A stretch of DNA of 64,000 nt from Alkalibacillus flavidus (GTDB taxonomy: Bacteria; Bacillota; Bacilli; Bacillales; Alkalibacillaceae): NCBI RefSeq assembly GCF_040545925.1, contig NZ_JBEPMX010000001.1:62001-126000 (forward strand). The letters are read 5' to 3'. The translations under genes and the position numbers were made by a program. Below the pieces are notes generated by a model that did not search any database, was not told the DNA's origin, and saw only the letters and a list, made by a program, of their open reading frames with translations. Below, piece by piece: positions 1 through 7,739 of this stretch; position 1 is the stretch's first letter, and every line of letters starts with the position of its first letter.

Positions 1-170
1 TAATCCGGAATGACATAATCAATGCCTAACAGCTCGTCTTCCGGGAATTTAATACCAGCATCGACTAAAATAATTTCGTCTTGGAACTGGATGCCGTACG
101 TATTTTTACCGATTTCACCAAGACCACCTAACGCAAATATCGCAACTTGGTCGTTTTTAACAAATTTCAT
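1..170 (-). CDS. rnjA: Ribonuclease J (N-terminal fragment, cut by window edge)
   Basis: The first 56 codons of a minus-strand gene continue beyond base 1. The N-terminus begins MKFVKNDQVAIFALGGLGEI and goes on with a G-K-N-T-Y segment and D-A-G-I-K-F-P-E-D, the start of the metallo-beta-lactamase fold of RNase J1. The family is a 5'-exonuclease/endonuclease central to mRNA decay and rRNA maturation in Firmicutes. The ATG lies 3 bp after the rpoY stop, with a GGAG-type ribosome site inside the end of rpoY, so the pair is translationally linked as in B. subtilis. The His/Asp metal ligands lie outside the window. Identity is firm; J1 rather than J2 rests on the rpoY neighbour. Confidence 0.93.
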   Translation of the reverse strand, partial: MKFVKNDQVAIFALGGLGEIGKNTYGIQFQDEIILVDAGIKFPEDELLGIDYVIPD

Positions 171-173
171 GCG

Positions 174-383
174 TTAGAGATTCTCCACTTTAAAATCGTC
201 GGATTGTTGTTCGTAGGCTAAATGCGCCTCGCTTAGTTCTTGGACATGTTCAATATTATACGGACGGTCGGCTAGCTTTTCACGGACTTCGCGCTTAGAG
301 TTTGCTTCAACGTACATGGTTTTTGTTTCTTCACGTACGGGAGCTTCTTGAATGTTTTCTTGATAGAGTACTTTGAATACCAT
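174..383 (-). CDS. rpoY: DNA-directed RNA polymerase subunit epsilon
   Basis: A 69-residue protein that starts MVFKVLYQENIQEAPVREET and ends in a short acidic and aromatic tail (YEQQSDDFKVENL), the pattern of the YkzG/RpoY family. In Firmicutes this small subunit binds core RNA polymerase. Length matches the family (about 70 residues). The start is preceded by AAGGAGAGAG about 6 bases upstream. It is the first gene of an rpoY-rnjA pair, an arrangement conserved in Bacilli. Confidence 0.93.
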   Translation of the reverse strand: MVFKVLYQENIQEAPVREETKTMYVEANSKREVREKLADRPYNIEHVQELSEAHLAYEQQSDDFKVENL

Positions 384-504
384 TTGTCTCTCTCCTTACT
401 TTGTATTGTTTTCGCGCTCATTCCTATCCGTATAGCTATATAAAATGCACTTAAGCATTATTAAATAAGTTGAAATGGATGTCATGCGTTGATAAAGGTG
501 GATG

Positions 505-582
505 TTAAGCACTCGCACCTTGTTTAGAACCAATGACTTTTTTTAAACGTTTTTTAATTCTTTCTCGTAACCGTTTTAACAT
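505..582 (-). CDS. Possible 25-residue cationic amphipathic peptide
   Basis: A short minus-strand frame reads MLKRLRERIKKRLKKVIGSK plus QGASA. It has ten Lys/Arg and one Glu. Leu2, Leu5, Ile9, Leu13, Val16 and Ile17 fall on one face of a helix, so it would form a strongly amphipathic cationic helix. An AAAGGAG ribosome site lies 12 bases upstream; an in-frame ATG at 594 sits directly against that site and is less likely. A TATAAT (minus strand, 762-767) could be its -10 box. It is not a family I recognise. Its charge is opposite to the acidic proteome around it. It may be a real small protein or chance. Confidence 0.4.
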   Translation of the reverse strand: MLKRLRERIKKRLKKVIGSKQGASA

Positions 583-583
583 T

Positions 584-806
584 ATATCATACATCTCCTT
601 TCCGTATGATATATGATCAATGCTAGGGTGGTTAGTTCATCGGCAAGCTTGAGGGAGTGATAAGAAATGGCAAAGTATTCCCTAAAGCTTCATATGACAT
701 CGCTAAGTTCGCATGTTTGTACAATGAAATTATTCAATAGTATGTTCCACTTCCTACCTTTATTATATACTGTTAGCCACCATAAATAAAATGATAAATA
801 TAAAAA
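584..806. other. Non-coding stretch between the small peptide and the def terminator
   Basis: No convincing gene is seen here. In B. subtilis, as I recall it, ykrA lies between rpoY and def; no trace of a haloacid dehalogenase-type reading frame is visible. The minus-strand TATAAT at 762-767, with a weak TTTATT 17 bases before it, may be the promoter for the small peptide and/or rpoY-rnjA. The rest is A+T-rich and has no further recognisable signal. Confidence 0.5.
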
Positions 807-833
807 ATGTGCTGACAAAGTTCGTCAGCACAT
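802..833 (-). terminator. Rho-independent terminator of def
   Basis: Bases 807-816 and 824-833 form a perfect 10-bp stem with a 7-base loop. Read on the minus strand it is followed by a run of T. It lies 19 bases past the deformylase stop. Confidence 0.88.
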
Positions 834-851
834 GTCGAATAAAGGATGTAC

Positions 852-1412
852 TTAAGTTAACTCATCTACTGAAACCGCGTCTTCTGGCGGTGTGAGCGGA
901 TCCTCATCATTAATATGATCGTAAAACATAACCCCGTTTAAATGATCAATTTCGTGTTGAAAGACGATAGCAGCAAATCCTTTTAATCGTAATTTGATGT
1001 CTTCACCTTCTAATGTCGTCGCTTTTACCGTGATTCGAGCGTATCGTGGCACAATACCAGGGACCTCACGATCGACGCTGAGGCACCCTTCACCATTTGG
1101 CAAATAGGTCCGTTCAACGGAATGGCTGTGGATTTTTGGGTTAAACAAGCCATAACTGTAATGACGATCGTTTTCATCTGTAAAATGAACAGCCATCATT
1201 CGTTTAGATAAGCCGAGTTGAGGTGCAGCTAAACCGACACCTGGGCGTAAATTGTGCTTTTCAGCCATCTCTTCGTCTTGGCTATTTTTTAAAAACTGTA
1301 CCATTTCTTCTAATGTATGATGGTCTTCGTCACTAGGGGGCAACGTCATTGGTTCTGTTTTTTGGCGGAGCGAATCGTGCCCTTCGCGAACGATATCATC
1401 CATCGTAATCAT
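852..1412 (-). CDS. def: Peptide deformylase (YkrB/DefB type)
   Basis: Removes the formyl group from the N-terminal methionine of nascent proteins. All three family motifs are present in the 186-residue product: GVGLAAPQ (58-65), EGCLS (108-112, with metal ligand Cys110) and HEIDH (153-157, two His ligands and the catalytic Glu). Length and N-terminus (MITMDDIVREGHDSLR) match the larger YkrB-type enzyme rather than the shorter one beside fmt. The second of two close ATG codons was chosen because it sits 8 bases from AAAGGA; the first overlaps that site. It is divergent from ykyA and is followed by its own terminator. Confidence 0.96.
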   Translation of the reverse strand: MITMDDIVREGHDSLRQKTEPMTLPPSDEDHHTLEEMVQFLKNSQDEEMAEKHNLRPGVGLAAPQLGLSKRMMAVHFTDENDRHYSYGLFNPKIHSHSVERTYLPNGEGCLSVDREVPGIVPRYARITVKATTLEGEDIKLRLKGFAAIVFQHEIDHLNGVMFYDHINDEDPLTPPEDAVSVDELT

Positions 1413-1514
1413 ATTTATCATCCTTTCGTTATAACTGCGAATACCGTCAACTATTTTATCATAAAATTTTTTCGAAGCATCAACAAAAGTGTTATGTTTT
1501 TAGTTGTAGAAATA

Positions 1515-1523
1515 TGATATACT
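1515..1523 (+). promoter_or_regulatory. Extended -10 promoter before ykyA
   Basis: TGA followed by TATACT forms an extended -10 box about 70 bases before the ykyA start. The -35 position (around 1495-1500, TGTTTT) is weak, which is common for extended -10 promoters. Confidence 0.45.
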
Positions 1524-1591
1524 TTACATGTTATATTTGGAATCACAATATATTGATGGTAATTGATTTTAAGAAAGAGGGAATGAATATC

Positions 1592-2326
1592 ATGAAAAAA
1601 CTTGGATTATGGGCAGTCCTTCTTGGTTTTGTTACTGTCTTAGCAGCATGTAATGGAAATCAAGCAGCAGAAGACATTTACAATCATTTAGAAGCATCTG
1701 TTAATGAAGAAGAAGCATTTCATAATGCCCAACAAGAGCTAGTCGAAGTCGAACAACAAGAACAAGAGCTTTATCAACAAATGATTGAAGTAAACATGAA
1801 CGAACTGGACGAAATAGAAAGCACGGTTGAAGAAGCTCAAGGTATGTTAGACCAACGTCGTGAATTACTTGATGAAGAACAAACGAGTATTGACGCGGCA
1901 AAAGAAGAGTTCGACCAAGTTGAGCAATATATTAGCGACTTAGACGAAGACGCGCAGTCGGTTGCGAATGATATGGTCACGACGATGAACGAACGTTACG
2001 AAGCATTCCAATCGGTTTATGATGCATATAGCAAGTCACTGGATTTAGATGCCGAGTTATATGAGATGTTATTAAGTGACGATTTAGAAGAAGATGAACT
2101 AAATGACCAAGTTGATGAGATTAATGCTAGTTATGAAAACATTACAGCCGCACAAGAGACTTTCAACGACAAAACGGAATCATTCAATGAACTGAAGCGA
2201 GAGTTTTATGAAACGGTTGATTTAAATGTTGAGTTCCAAGATGATTCGAATAATGAAGAGTCAGACAGTGATGACTCCAGTGAAAATGAATCAGATGAAG
2301 ATAGCGAAAACTCAAGCGATTCATAA
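1592..2326 (+). CDS. ykyA: YkyA-family lipoprotein
   Basis: A 244-residue exported protein. The N-terminus MKKLGLWAVLLGFVTVLAAC is a lipoprotein signal peptide with lipobox LAAC (Cys20). The mature part is a long acidic alpha-helical coiled coil rich in Glu, Gln and Asp, followed by an Asp/Ser/Glu tail from about residue 220. This matches the YkyA family, annotated as putative cell-wall binding lipoproteins; its biochemical role is unknown. The start follows AAGAGGG by 10 bases; an ATG 9 bases earlier is too close to that site. Its position between def and pdhA is the same as in B. subtilis and supports the name. Confidence 0.85.
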   Translation: MKKLGLWAVLLGFVTVLAACNGNQAAEDIYNHLEASVNEEEAFHNAQQELVEVEQQEQELYQQMIEVNMNELDEIESTVEEAQGMLDQRRELLDEEQTSIDAAKEEFDQVEQYISDLDEDAQSVANDMVTTMNERYEAFQSVYDAYSKSLDLDAELYEMLLSDDLEEDELNDQVDEINASYENITAAQETFNDKTESFNELKREFYETVDLNVEFQDDSNNEESDSDDSSENESDEDSENSSDS

Positions 2327-2346
2327 TAAGTTGTTGTATGACAGAG

Positions 2347-2374
2347 CACACGTTTAATAAAGCGTGTGTTTTTT
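2347..2374 (+). terminator. Terminator after ykyA
   Basis: CACACG (2347-2352) pairs with CGTGTG (2363-2368) around a 10-base loop, followed by six T. It separates ykyA from the pdh operon. Confidence 0.75.
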
Positions 2375-2756
2375 ATATTGAGTGAAAACTGACACAATAA
2401 TTGATTATGACTGTAGTAAACAGACTTGATAAAGCGCTTGCGTATTGTATAACTGTTGTAATACAGACGAGGTGATTTGCTATAACAGTTTAGTTGACTG
2501 CGATTGATTAATTAAAGGCTCATAATCTTGGTTTGACCGCACAATCAAAAGTATTTGACGAAAAAGCTCGTTTTAGGCTAAACTACTAATTAGATGATTA
2601 TTGTACTAATTCATGTTATCAATTGGTTGTAACAGTTTTTTTATGATTAACGCTAATCGATTATGGGTACATATAATAAGGATAGGTACTCAACCAAAAT
2701 TAGTACGTTTTCGATTGGAAAAATATTTTTATGAATGAAAGGAAGAGGTGACGAGA
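2375..2756 (+). other. Regulatory region and leader upstream of pdhA
   Basis: About 380 bases without a gene. It holds one clear promoter candidate (2426-2453) overlapping a cre-like sequence. A second TATAAT at 2674-2679 has only a poor -35 at the right distance. The stretch is A+T-rich with several repeated TAACAGTT-like words but no strong hairpin or riboswitch fold that I can see. Confidence 0.5.
2426..2453 (+). promoter_or_regulatory. Candidate pdh promoter overlapping a cre-like site
   Basis: TTGATA and TATAAC are separated by 16 bases. The spacer contains ATAAAGCGCTTGCG (2429-2442), which matches 10 of 14 positions of a CcpA-box pattern TGAAAGCGCTTTCA. If functional, CcpA would bind between the -35 and -10 boxes, tying PDH expression to carbon status. 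This is inferred from sequence only. Confidence 0.35.
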
Positions 2757-3845
2757 GTGAGTTTTAAAAGTCCACTTGAAGGTATCGAAGATCAATTCGA
2801 GATGATTCAGATTTTAGATGAAGATGGTCAAATTGTTGATGAAAACAATGCGCCGGAATTATCAGACGATGACCTCGTTGAATTAATGCGTCGTATGGTT
2901 TATACGCGAGTACTTGACCAACGTTCAATCGCGTTAAATCGTCAAGGCCGTCTAGGTTTCTACGCACCAACAGCAGGTCAGGAAGCGTCTCAGTTAGGTA
3001 GTCATTTTGCGATGGAGAAGGAAGATTTCTTACTCCCAGCTTATCGTGACGTACCACAGTTAATTTTCCACGGTTTACCGTTATATCAAGCGTTTTTATT
3101 CTCCCGTGGTCATTATCACGGTAACCAAATGCCAGAAGATGTGAACGCGTTAAGTCCACAAATCATCATTGGTGCCCAAATTACACAAGCAGCTGGTGTT
3201 GCTTTAGGGATGAAACGCAAAGGTAAACAAAACATTGCGTTAACATACACAGGTGATGGTGGTGCGTCTCAAGGTGACTTCTATGAAGGAGTTAACTTTG
3301 CCGGAGCATATCAAGCACCCGCAATTTTCGTTGTGCAAAACAACCAATTTGCGATTTCAGTACCAGTTGATAAGCAATCAGCAGCGAATACGATTGCGCA
3401 AAAAGCAGCTGCAACTGGTGTGCCAGGATACTTAGTTGATGGCATGGACGTCCTAGCTGTTTACCAAGTCGTGAAAGAGGCTCGTGAACGTGCTGTGAAT
3501 GGTGATGGACCAACATTAATTGAAACGATGACGTATCGTTACGGTCCGCACACGATGGCTGGTGACGACCCAACTCGTTATCGTACAGAAGATATGGATG
3601 ACGAATGGGAGAAACGTGATCCACTCGTTCGTTTCCGTAAATATTTAGAAGCGAAAGATTTATGGTCTGAAGAAAAAGAAAATGAAGTGATCGAAACAGC
3701 AAAAGAAGAAATTAAAGCTGCGATTAAACAAGCTGACCAACAAGATAAACAGTCAGTAACAGACTTAATGTCAATTATGTACGACCGACTTCCACAAAAC
3801 TTAGAAGAGCAGATGGAAGAATATAAAGAAAAGGAGTCGAAGTAA
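2757..3845 (+). CDS. pdhA: Pyruvate dehydrogenase E1 component, alpha subunit
   Basis: With PdhB it forms the thiamine-diphosphate-dependent E1 enzyme that decarboxylates pyruvate and reductively acetylates lipoyl-E2. The ThDP motif runs from GDGG at residues 166-169 to the NN at 195-196, with the expected spacing of about 30. The product has 362 residues, normal for the family. The GTG at 2757 was chosen because it lies 6 bases after GGAAGAGGTGA; the GTG at 2748 is inside that site. It is the first gene of a four-gene operon with tight spacing: pdhB starts 3 bases after its stop. Confidence 0.97.
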   Translation: MSFKSPLEGIEDQFEMIQILDEDGQIVDENNAPELSDDDLVELMRRMVYTRVLDQRSIALNRQGRLGFYAPTAGQEASQLGSHFAMEKEDFLLPAYRDVPQLIFHGLPLYQAFLFSRGHYHGNQMPEDVNALSPQIIIGAQITQAAGVALGMKRKGKQNIALTYTGDGGASQGDFYEGVNFAGAYQAPAIFVVQNNQFAISVPVDKQSAANTIAQKAAATGVPGYLVDGMDVLAVYQVVKEARERAVNGDGPTLIETMTYRYGPHTMAGDDPTRYRTEDMDDEWEKRDPLVRFRKYLEAKDLWSEEKENEVIETAKEEIKAAIKQADQQDKQSVTDLMSIMYDRLPQNLEEQMEEYKEKESK

Positions 3846-3848
3846 GCC

Positions 3849-4826
3849 ATGGCACAAATGACGATGATTCAAGCGATTACGAACGCTTTACAAACAGAGC
3901 TTAAAAATGATGAAAACGTCCTTGTGTTCGGTGAAGACGTCGGCCAAAACGGTGGTGTTTTCCGTGCGACAGAAGGGCTGCAAGAAGAATTTGGGGAAGA
4001 TCGTGTATTTGACACGCCATTAGCTGAATCAGGCATTATCGGGTTATCAGTTGGTATGTCAACGCAAGGTTTACGTCCAGTTCCGGAAATTCAGTTCTTC
4101 GGCTTCGTTTTCGAAGCAATGGACGCGGTGAGTGGACAAGCTGCCCGTATGCGTTATCGTTCTGGCGGTCGCTGGCATGCGCCGATCACAATCCGTTCGC
4201 CGTTCGGTGGTGGTGTACACACACCTGAATTACACGCTGACAGTTTAGAAGGGTTAATGGCACAACAGCCTGGTTTGCGTGTTGTGATTCCATCAAATCC
4301 ATATGATGCAAAAGGACTTTTAATTCAGTCGATTCGCGAAAATGACCCGGTTATTTTCTTAGAACATATGAAACTTTACCGTTCATTCCGTGAAGAAGTA
4401 CCAGAAGAAGAATACACTGTTGATCTAGGGAAAGCGAATGTGAAGCGCGAAGGTAGTGACATTACATTCGTAGCTTACGGTGCGATGGTGCACGCAGCGC
4501 TTAAAGCAGCGGAAGAATTAAAAGAAGACGGCATTGAAGCTGAAGTAATTGACTTACGTACGGTCAGTCCAGTCGATTACGATACGATTATTGAGTCAGT
4601 GGAAAAGACTAACCGTGCTGTTGTCATCCAAGAGGCGCAACGTCAAGCAGGTATTGCGGCGAGTATCGTATCAGAGATTCAAGAGCGTTCCATTTTACAT
4701 TTAGAAGCGCCCGTACTACGTGTCACAGCGCCGGATACAGTTTATCCGTTCAGTGAAGCAGAAGAAGTTTGGTTACCGAACCATAACGATATCGTTGAAA
4801 AAGCGAAACAATCGATTAACTTTTAA
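3849..4826 (+). CDS. pdhB: Pyruvate dehydrogenase E1 component, beta subunit
   Basis: A 325-residue protein with the beta-subunit transketolase-like pyrimidine-binding domain and C-terminal domain. The sequence FGEDVGQNGGVFRATEGL near residues 27-44 and DTPLAESGIIG near residue 56 are typical of E1-beta. It forms the alpha2beta2 E1 with PdhA. AAGGAGT at the end of pdhA serves as its ribosome site. Nothing is unusual apart from the general acidity shared by its neighbours. Confidence 0.97.
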   Translation: MAQMTMIQAITNALQTELKNDENVLVFGEDVGQNGGVFRATEGLQEEFGEDRVFDTPLAESGIIGLSVGMSTQGLRPVPEIQFFGFVFEAMDAVSGQAARMRYRSGGRWHAPITIRSPFGGGVHTPELHADSLEGLMAQQPGLRVVIPSNPYDAKGLLIQSIRENDPVIFLEHMKLYRSFREEVPEEEYTVDLGKANVKREGSDITFVAYGAMVHAALKAAEELKEDGIEAEVIDLRTVSPVDYDTIIESVEKTNRAVVIQEAQRQAGIAASIVSEIQERSILHLEAPVLRVTAPDTVYPFSEAEEVWLPNHNDIVEKAKQSINF

Positions 4827-4853
4827 TAATGACGAAGACAGGAGGGAATCATT

Positions 4854-6161
4854 GTGGCCTATGAATTTAAATTACCGGACATCGGTGAAGGGATCCACGA
4901 AGGTGAAATAGCGAAGTGGTTCATTAAAGCAGGTGACGAGATCCAAGAAGATGACGTGCTTTGTGAAGTACAAAACGATAAAGCAGTCGTTGAAATTCCA
5001 TCACCTGTCGAAGGAACCGTGCAAGACGTTCATGTTGATGAAGGCGAAGTCGCGACAGTTGGACAAGTCATCGTCACGATTGACGCTGAAGGTTATGAAG
5101 ATAGCGGTTCTGATGATGAAGGTGAATCAGAAGAATCTAGCGATAAAGAAGAATCAAAAGACGACGCAAAAGAAGACAAGGCTGAAACGAAAGAAACGGC
5201 GGATCAGTCAGACGATACGGGCGCTGATGATGGTAAACGTGTCATCGCGATGCCGTCAGTTCGCAAATATGCACGTGACAATGATGTAAATATTCAACAA
5301 ATTCAAGGTTCAGGCAAAAACGGTCGTATTTTAAAAGACGATATCGACGCGTTCTTAAGTGGTGATCAGCCAGCTGCTGAATCAAGCGACAGTGAAGCAG
5401 GAGCGAGTGAAGCGGCTGAATCAACTGAAAGTAAGCAAGAGCCTGTACTTGAAGGACAATATCCAGAAACACGCGAGAAAATTAGCGGTATCCGTAAAGC
5501 GATCGCCAAAGCGATGGTTAATTCGAAACATACCGCTCCGCACGTGACATTAATGGATGATGTCGACGTAACAGAGCTTGTTAACCACCGTAAGAAATTT
5601 AAAGAAGTGGCAGCTGAGCAAGATATTAAGTTGACGTACTTACCATATGTTGTGAAAGCACTTGTTTCAACACTTAAGAAATACCCTGTGCTAAACACGT
5701 CATTCGACGATGATACAGATGAATTGATTCAGAAGCATTATTACAACATCGGTATCGCAGCTGATACTGACAAAGGTTTACTTGTGCCAGTTGTAAAAGA
5801 TGCTGATCGTAAGTCGATCTTCGGTATCTCTGATGAAATCAACGAGTTGGCAACGAAAGCTCGTGATGGTAAACTAGCTTCAGAAGAGATGAAAGGGGCA
5901 TCGACATCGATTACGAACATTGGTTCTGCAGGTGGTAAGTGGTTTACACCAGTTATTAACCATCCAGAAGTGGCGATCCTAGGAATTGGTCGTATTAGTG
6001 AAGAACCGGTCGTTCGTGATGGTGAAGTGGTGGCTGCACCAGTCTTAGCTGTATCATTAAGCTTTGACCACCGTATTATTGACGGTGCAACAGCACAACA
6101 TGCGATGAACCATGTGAAACGATTATTAGAAGATCCACAATTAATTATGATGGAGGCGTAG
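4854..6161 (+). CDS. pdhC: Pyruvate dehydrogenase E2, dihydrolipoamide acetyltransferase
   Basis: The 435-residue core subunit transfers the acetyl group from lipoate to CoA. Domains in order: one lipoyl domain (lipoylated Lys43 in the NDKA motif), an acidic linker rich in Asp, Glu, Ser and Lys (about 82-125), an E1/E3-binding domain (about 128-165, with the conserved AMPSVRKYAR stretch), a second acidic linker, and the catalytic domain with HRIIDG (His406, Asp410). The GTG start has AGGAGGG 8 bases upstream. The linkers are more acidic than the Ala/Pro linkers usual in this family, consistent with a salt-adapted proteome. Confidence 0.97.
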   Translation: MAYEFKLPDIGEGIHEGEIAKWFIKAGDEIQEDDVLCEVQNDKAVVEIPSPVEGTVQDVHVDEGEVATVGQVIVTIDAEGYEDSGSDDEGESEESSDKEESKDDAKEDKAETKETADQSDDTGADDGKRVIAMPSVRKYARDNDVNIQQIQGSGKNGRILKDDIDAFLSGDQPAAESSDSEAGASEAAESTESKQEPVLEGQYPETREKISGIRKAIAKAMVNSKHTAPHVTLMDDVDVTELVNHRKKFKEVAAEQDIKLTYLPYVVKALVSTLKKYPVLNTSFDDDTDELIQKHYYNIGIAADTDKGLLVPVVKDADRKSIFGISDEINELATKARDGKLASEEMKGASTSITNIGSAGGKWFTPVINHPEVAILGIGRISEEPVVRDGEVVAAPVLAVSLSFDHRIIDGATAQHAMNHVKRLLEDPQLIMMEA

Positions 6162-6165
6162 ATTT

Positions 6166-7575
6166 ATGGTAGTAGGAGATTTCCCAGTAGAAGTCGATAC
6201 GTTAGTCGTAGGGGCAGGCCCAGGCGGTTACGTTGCAGCGATTCGTGCTGCACAAATGGGTCAAAGTGTCACAATCGTTGATAAAGGTAATCTAGGTGGC
6301 GTTTGCTTGAACGTAGGGTGTGTACCATCTAAAGCACTTATCGCAGCAGGTCACCGTTATGAACAAGCAAATGAATCAGATGAGATGGGTATTATAGCTG
6401 AAAATGTTTCTGTCGATTTTTCTAAAGTCCAAGAGTGGAAAGGGTCAGTTGTGAACAAACTAACTGGCGGTGTTGAAGGACTGCTTAAAGCGAACAAAGC
6501 AGACATCGTTAAAGGTGAAGTTTACTTTGTAGACCAAAACACAGCGAAAGTGATGGATGAAAAACAATCTCAAACGTACAAGTTCAAGAATGCGATTGTC
6601 GCTACAGGCTCTCGTCCAATTGAACTAAAACCGTTCCCATATTCTGACCGTGTCCTTGACTCAACAGGCGCACTAGAATTAGATGAAATTCCTGAGAAAA
6701 TGGTTGTCATCGGTGGCGGTTATATCGGTACAGAGCTTGGCGGCGCGTACGCAAGCTTCGGTACAGAAGTGACAATCCTTGAAGGTACGGAAGATATTTT
6801 AGGTGGCTTTGAGAAAGGCATGACACAACTTGTGAAAAAGCGTCTTAAGAAGAAAGGCGTTGACGTCGTAACGAAAGCGATGGCACAAGGTGTAGAAGAA
6901 ACAGACAACGGTGTTAAAGTCACGTATGAAGAAAAAGGCGAAGAGAAGACAATTGAAGCGGATTATTTACTCGTGACAGTTGGCCGCCGTGCGAATACAG
7001 ATGAAATCGGCCTTGATGAAATTGGTGTTGAAATGGATGACAAAGGGGTTATCCAAACTGATAAACAATGCCGTACGAACATTGATAATATTTATGCGAT
7101 TGGTGACATCATTGATGGCCCACCACTTGCACACAAAGCGTCTTACGAAGGTAAGATAGCAGCAGAAGCGATCAGTGGTGAGAAATCGGAAATCGATTAT
7201 CTCGGTATTCCAGCTGTTGTCTTCAGTGATCCAGAACTAGCAAGCGTTGGTCACACTGAAGATAGTGCGAAAGAAGCTGGCTTTGATATCGACGCTTCGA
7301 AATTCCCATTCGGCGCTAACGGCCGTGCTCTATCACTTAACGACTCAGAAGGTTTCGTGAAGCTTATTACACGCAAATCTGACGGTCTTGTGATTGGTGG
7401 ACAAGTAGCTGGCCCGAATGCGAGCGACTTGATTGCAGAAATCGGTCTAGCAGTTGAAGCTGGTATGACAGCTGAAGATTTAGCACTCACGATCCATGCT
7501 CACCCTACATTAGGTGAAACCGTCATGGAAGCAGCAGAACTAGCGATGGGTATGCCAATCCATATCGCGAAATAA
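6166..7575 (+). CDS. pdhD: Dihydrolipoyl dehydrogenase (E3)
   Basis: An FAD flavoprotein that reoxidises dihydrolipoamide with NAD+. Visible features in 469 residues: N-terminal FAD-binding GAGPGGY, redox-active disulfide Cys47/Cys52 in GGVCLNVGCVPSK, the NAD-binding GGGYIGTELG near residue 185, the second FAD motif YAIGDI, and the C-terminal HPTLGE with the active-site His446 and Glu451. It is the last gene of the pdh operon and starts 4 bases after pdhC. Its E3 may also serve other 2-oxoacid dehydrogenases and the glycine cleavage system. Confidence 0.97.
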   Translation: MVVGDFPVEVDTLVVGAGPGGYVAAIRAAQMGQSVTIVDKGNLGGVCLNVGCVPSKALIAAGHRYEQANESDEMGIIAENVSVDFSKVQEWKGSVVNKLTGGVEGLLKANKADIVKGEVYFVDQNTAKVMDEKQSQTYKFKNAIVATGSRPIELKPFPYSDRVLDSTGALELDEIPEKMVVIGGGYIGTELGGAYASFGTEVTILEGTEDILGGFEKGMTQLVKKRLKKKGVDVVTKAMAQGVEETDNGVKVTYEEKGEEKTIEADYLLVTVGRRANTDEIGLDEIGVEMDDKGVIQTDKQCRTNIDNIYAIGDIIDGPPLAHKASYEGKIAAEAISGEKSEIDYLGIPAVVFSDPELASVGHTEDSAKEAGFDIDASKFPFGANGRALSLNDSEGFVKLITRKSDGLVIGGQVAGPNASDLIAEIGLAVEAGMTAEDLALTIHAHPTLGETVMEAAELAMGMPIHIAK

Positions 7576-7590
7576 ATGAGACATTTGATA

Positions 7591-7629
7591 AACCCCCGCA
7601 TCATGCAACGCATGATGCGGGGGTTTTTT
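7591..7629 (+). terminator. Strong terminator of the pdh operon
   Basis: A near-perfect 15-16 bp GC-rich stem (7591-7606 with 7610-7625), 3-base loop, then six T. It begins 16 bases after the pdhD stop. Confidence 0.95.
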
Positions 7630-7640
7630 GCGTTTTACTC

Positions 7641-7739
7641 GAGTTATTTAAAAAGTGCATGCACTTTTTAAATAACTCCTTGGATTTATGAGATAAATGG
7701 GTGACGTTTTGAAATAAGTTGGCCAACTTATTTCAAAAC
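7641..7739. repeat. Paired-palindrome intergenic element, copy A
   Basis: Two perfect palindromes, 7641-7678 (38 bp) and 7706-7739 (34 bp), are separated by a 27-base spacer containing TATGAGATAAATG. The unit lies between the convergent pdhD and BCCT genes, and its last base is the first base of the BCCT stop codon. Copy B at 10394-10491 has the same layout and arm sizes, the same spacer motif and a related second palindrome, but a different first palindrome that is still self-complementary. It carries no reading frame. Its nature (REP-like repeat, non-autonomous mobile element or structured RNA) is unknown. Confidence 0.8.

Noticed and set aside
667..789. A 40-codon plus-strand frame starting MAKYSLKLHM with GGGAG upstream
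   Set aside because: No recognisable family, high Ser/His/Leu content without codon bias, and it runs antisense to the likely leader of the minus-strand small peptide.
2667..2680. TATAAT at 2674-2679 as a second pdh promoter
   Set aside because: The nearest -35 candidates are poor or at wrong spacing, so it is mentioned only as part of the upstream region.
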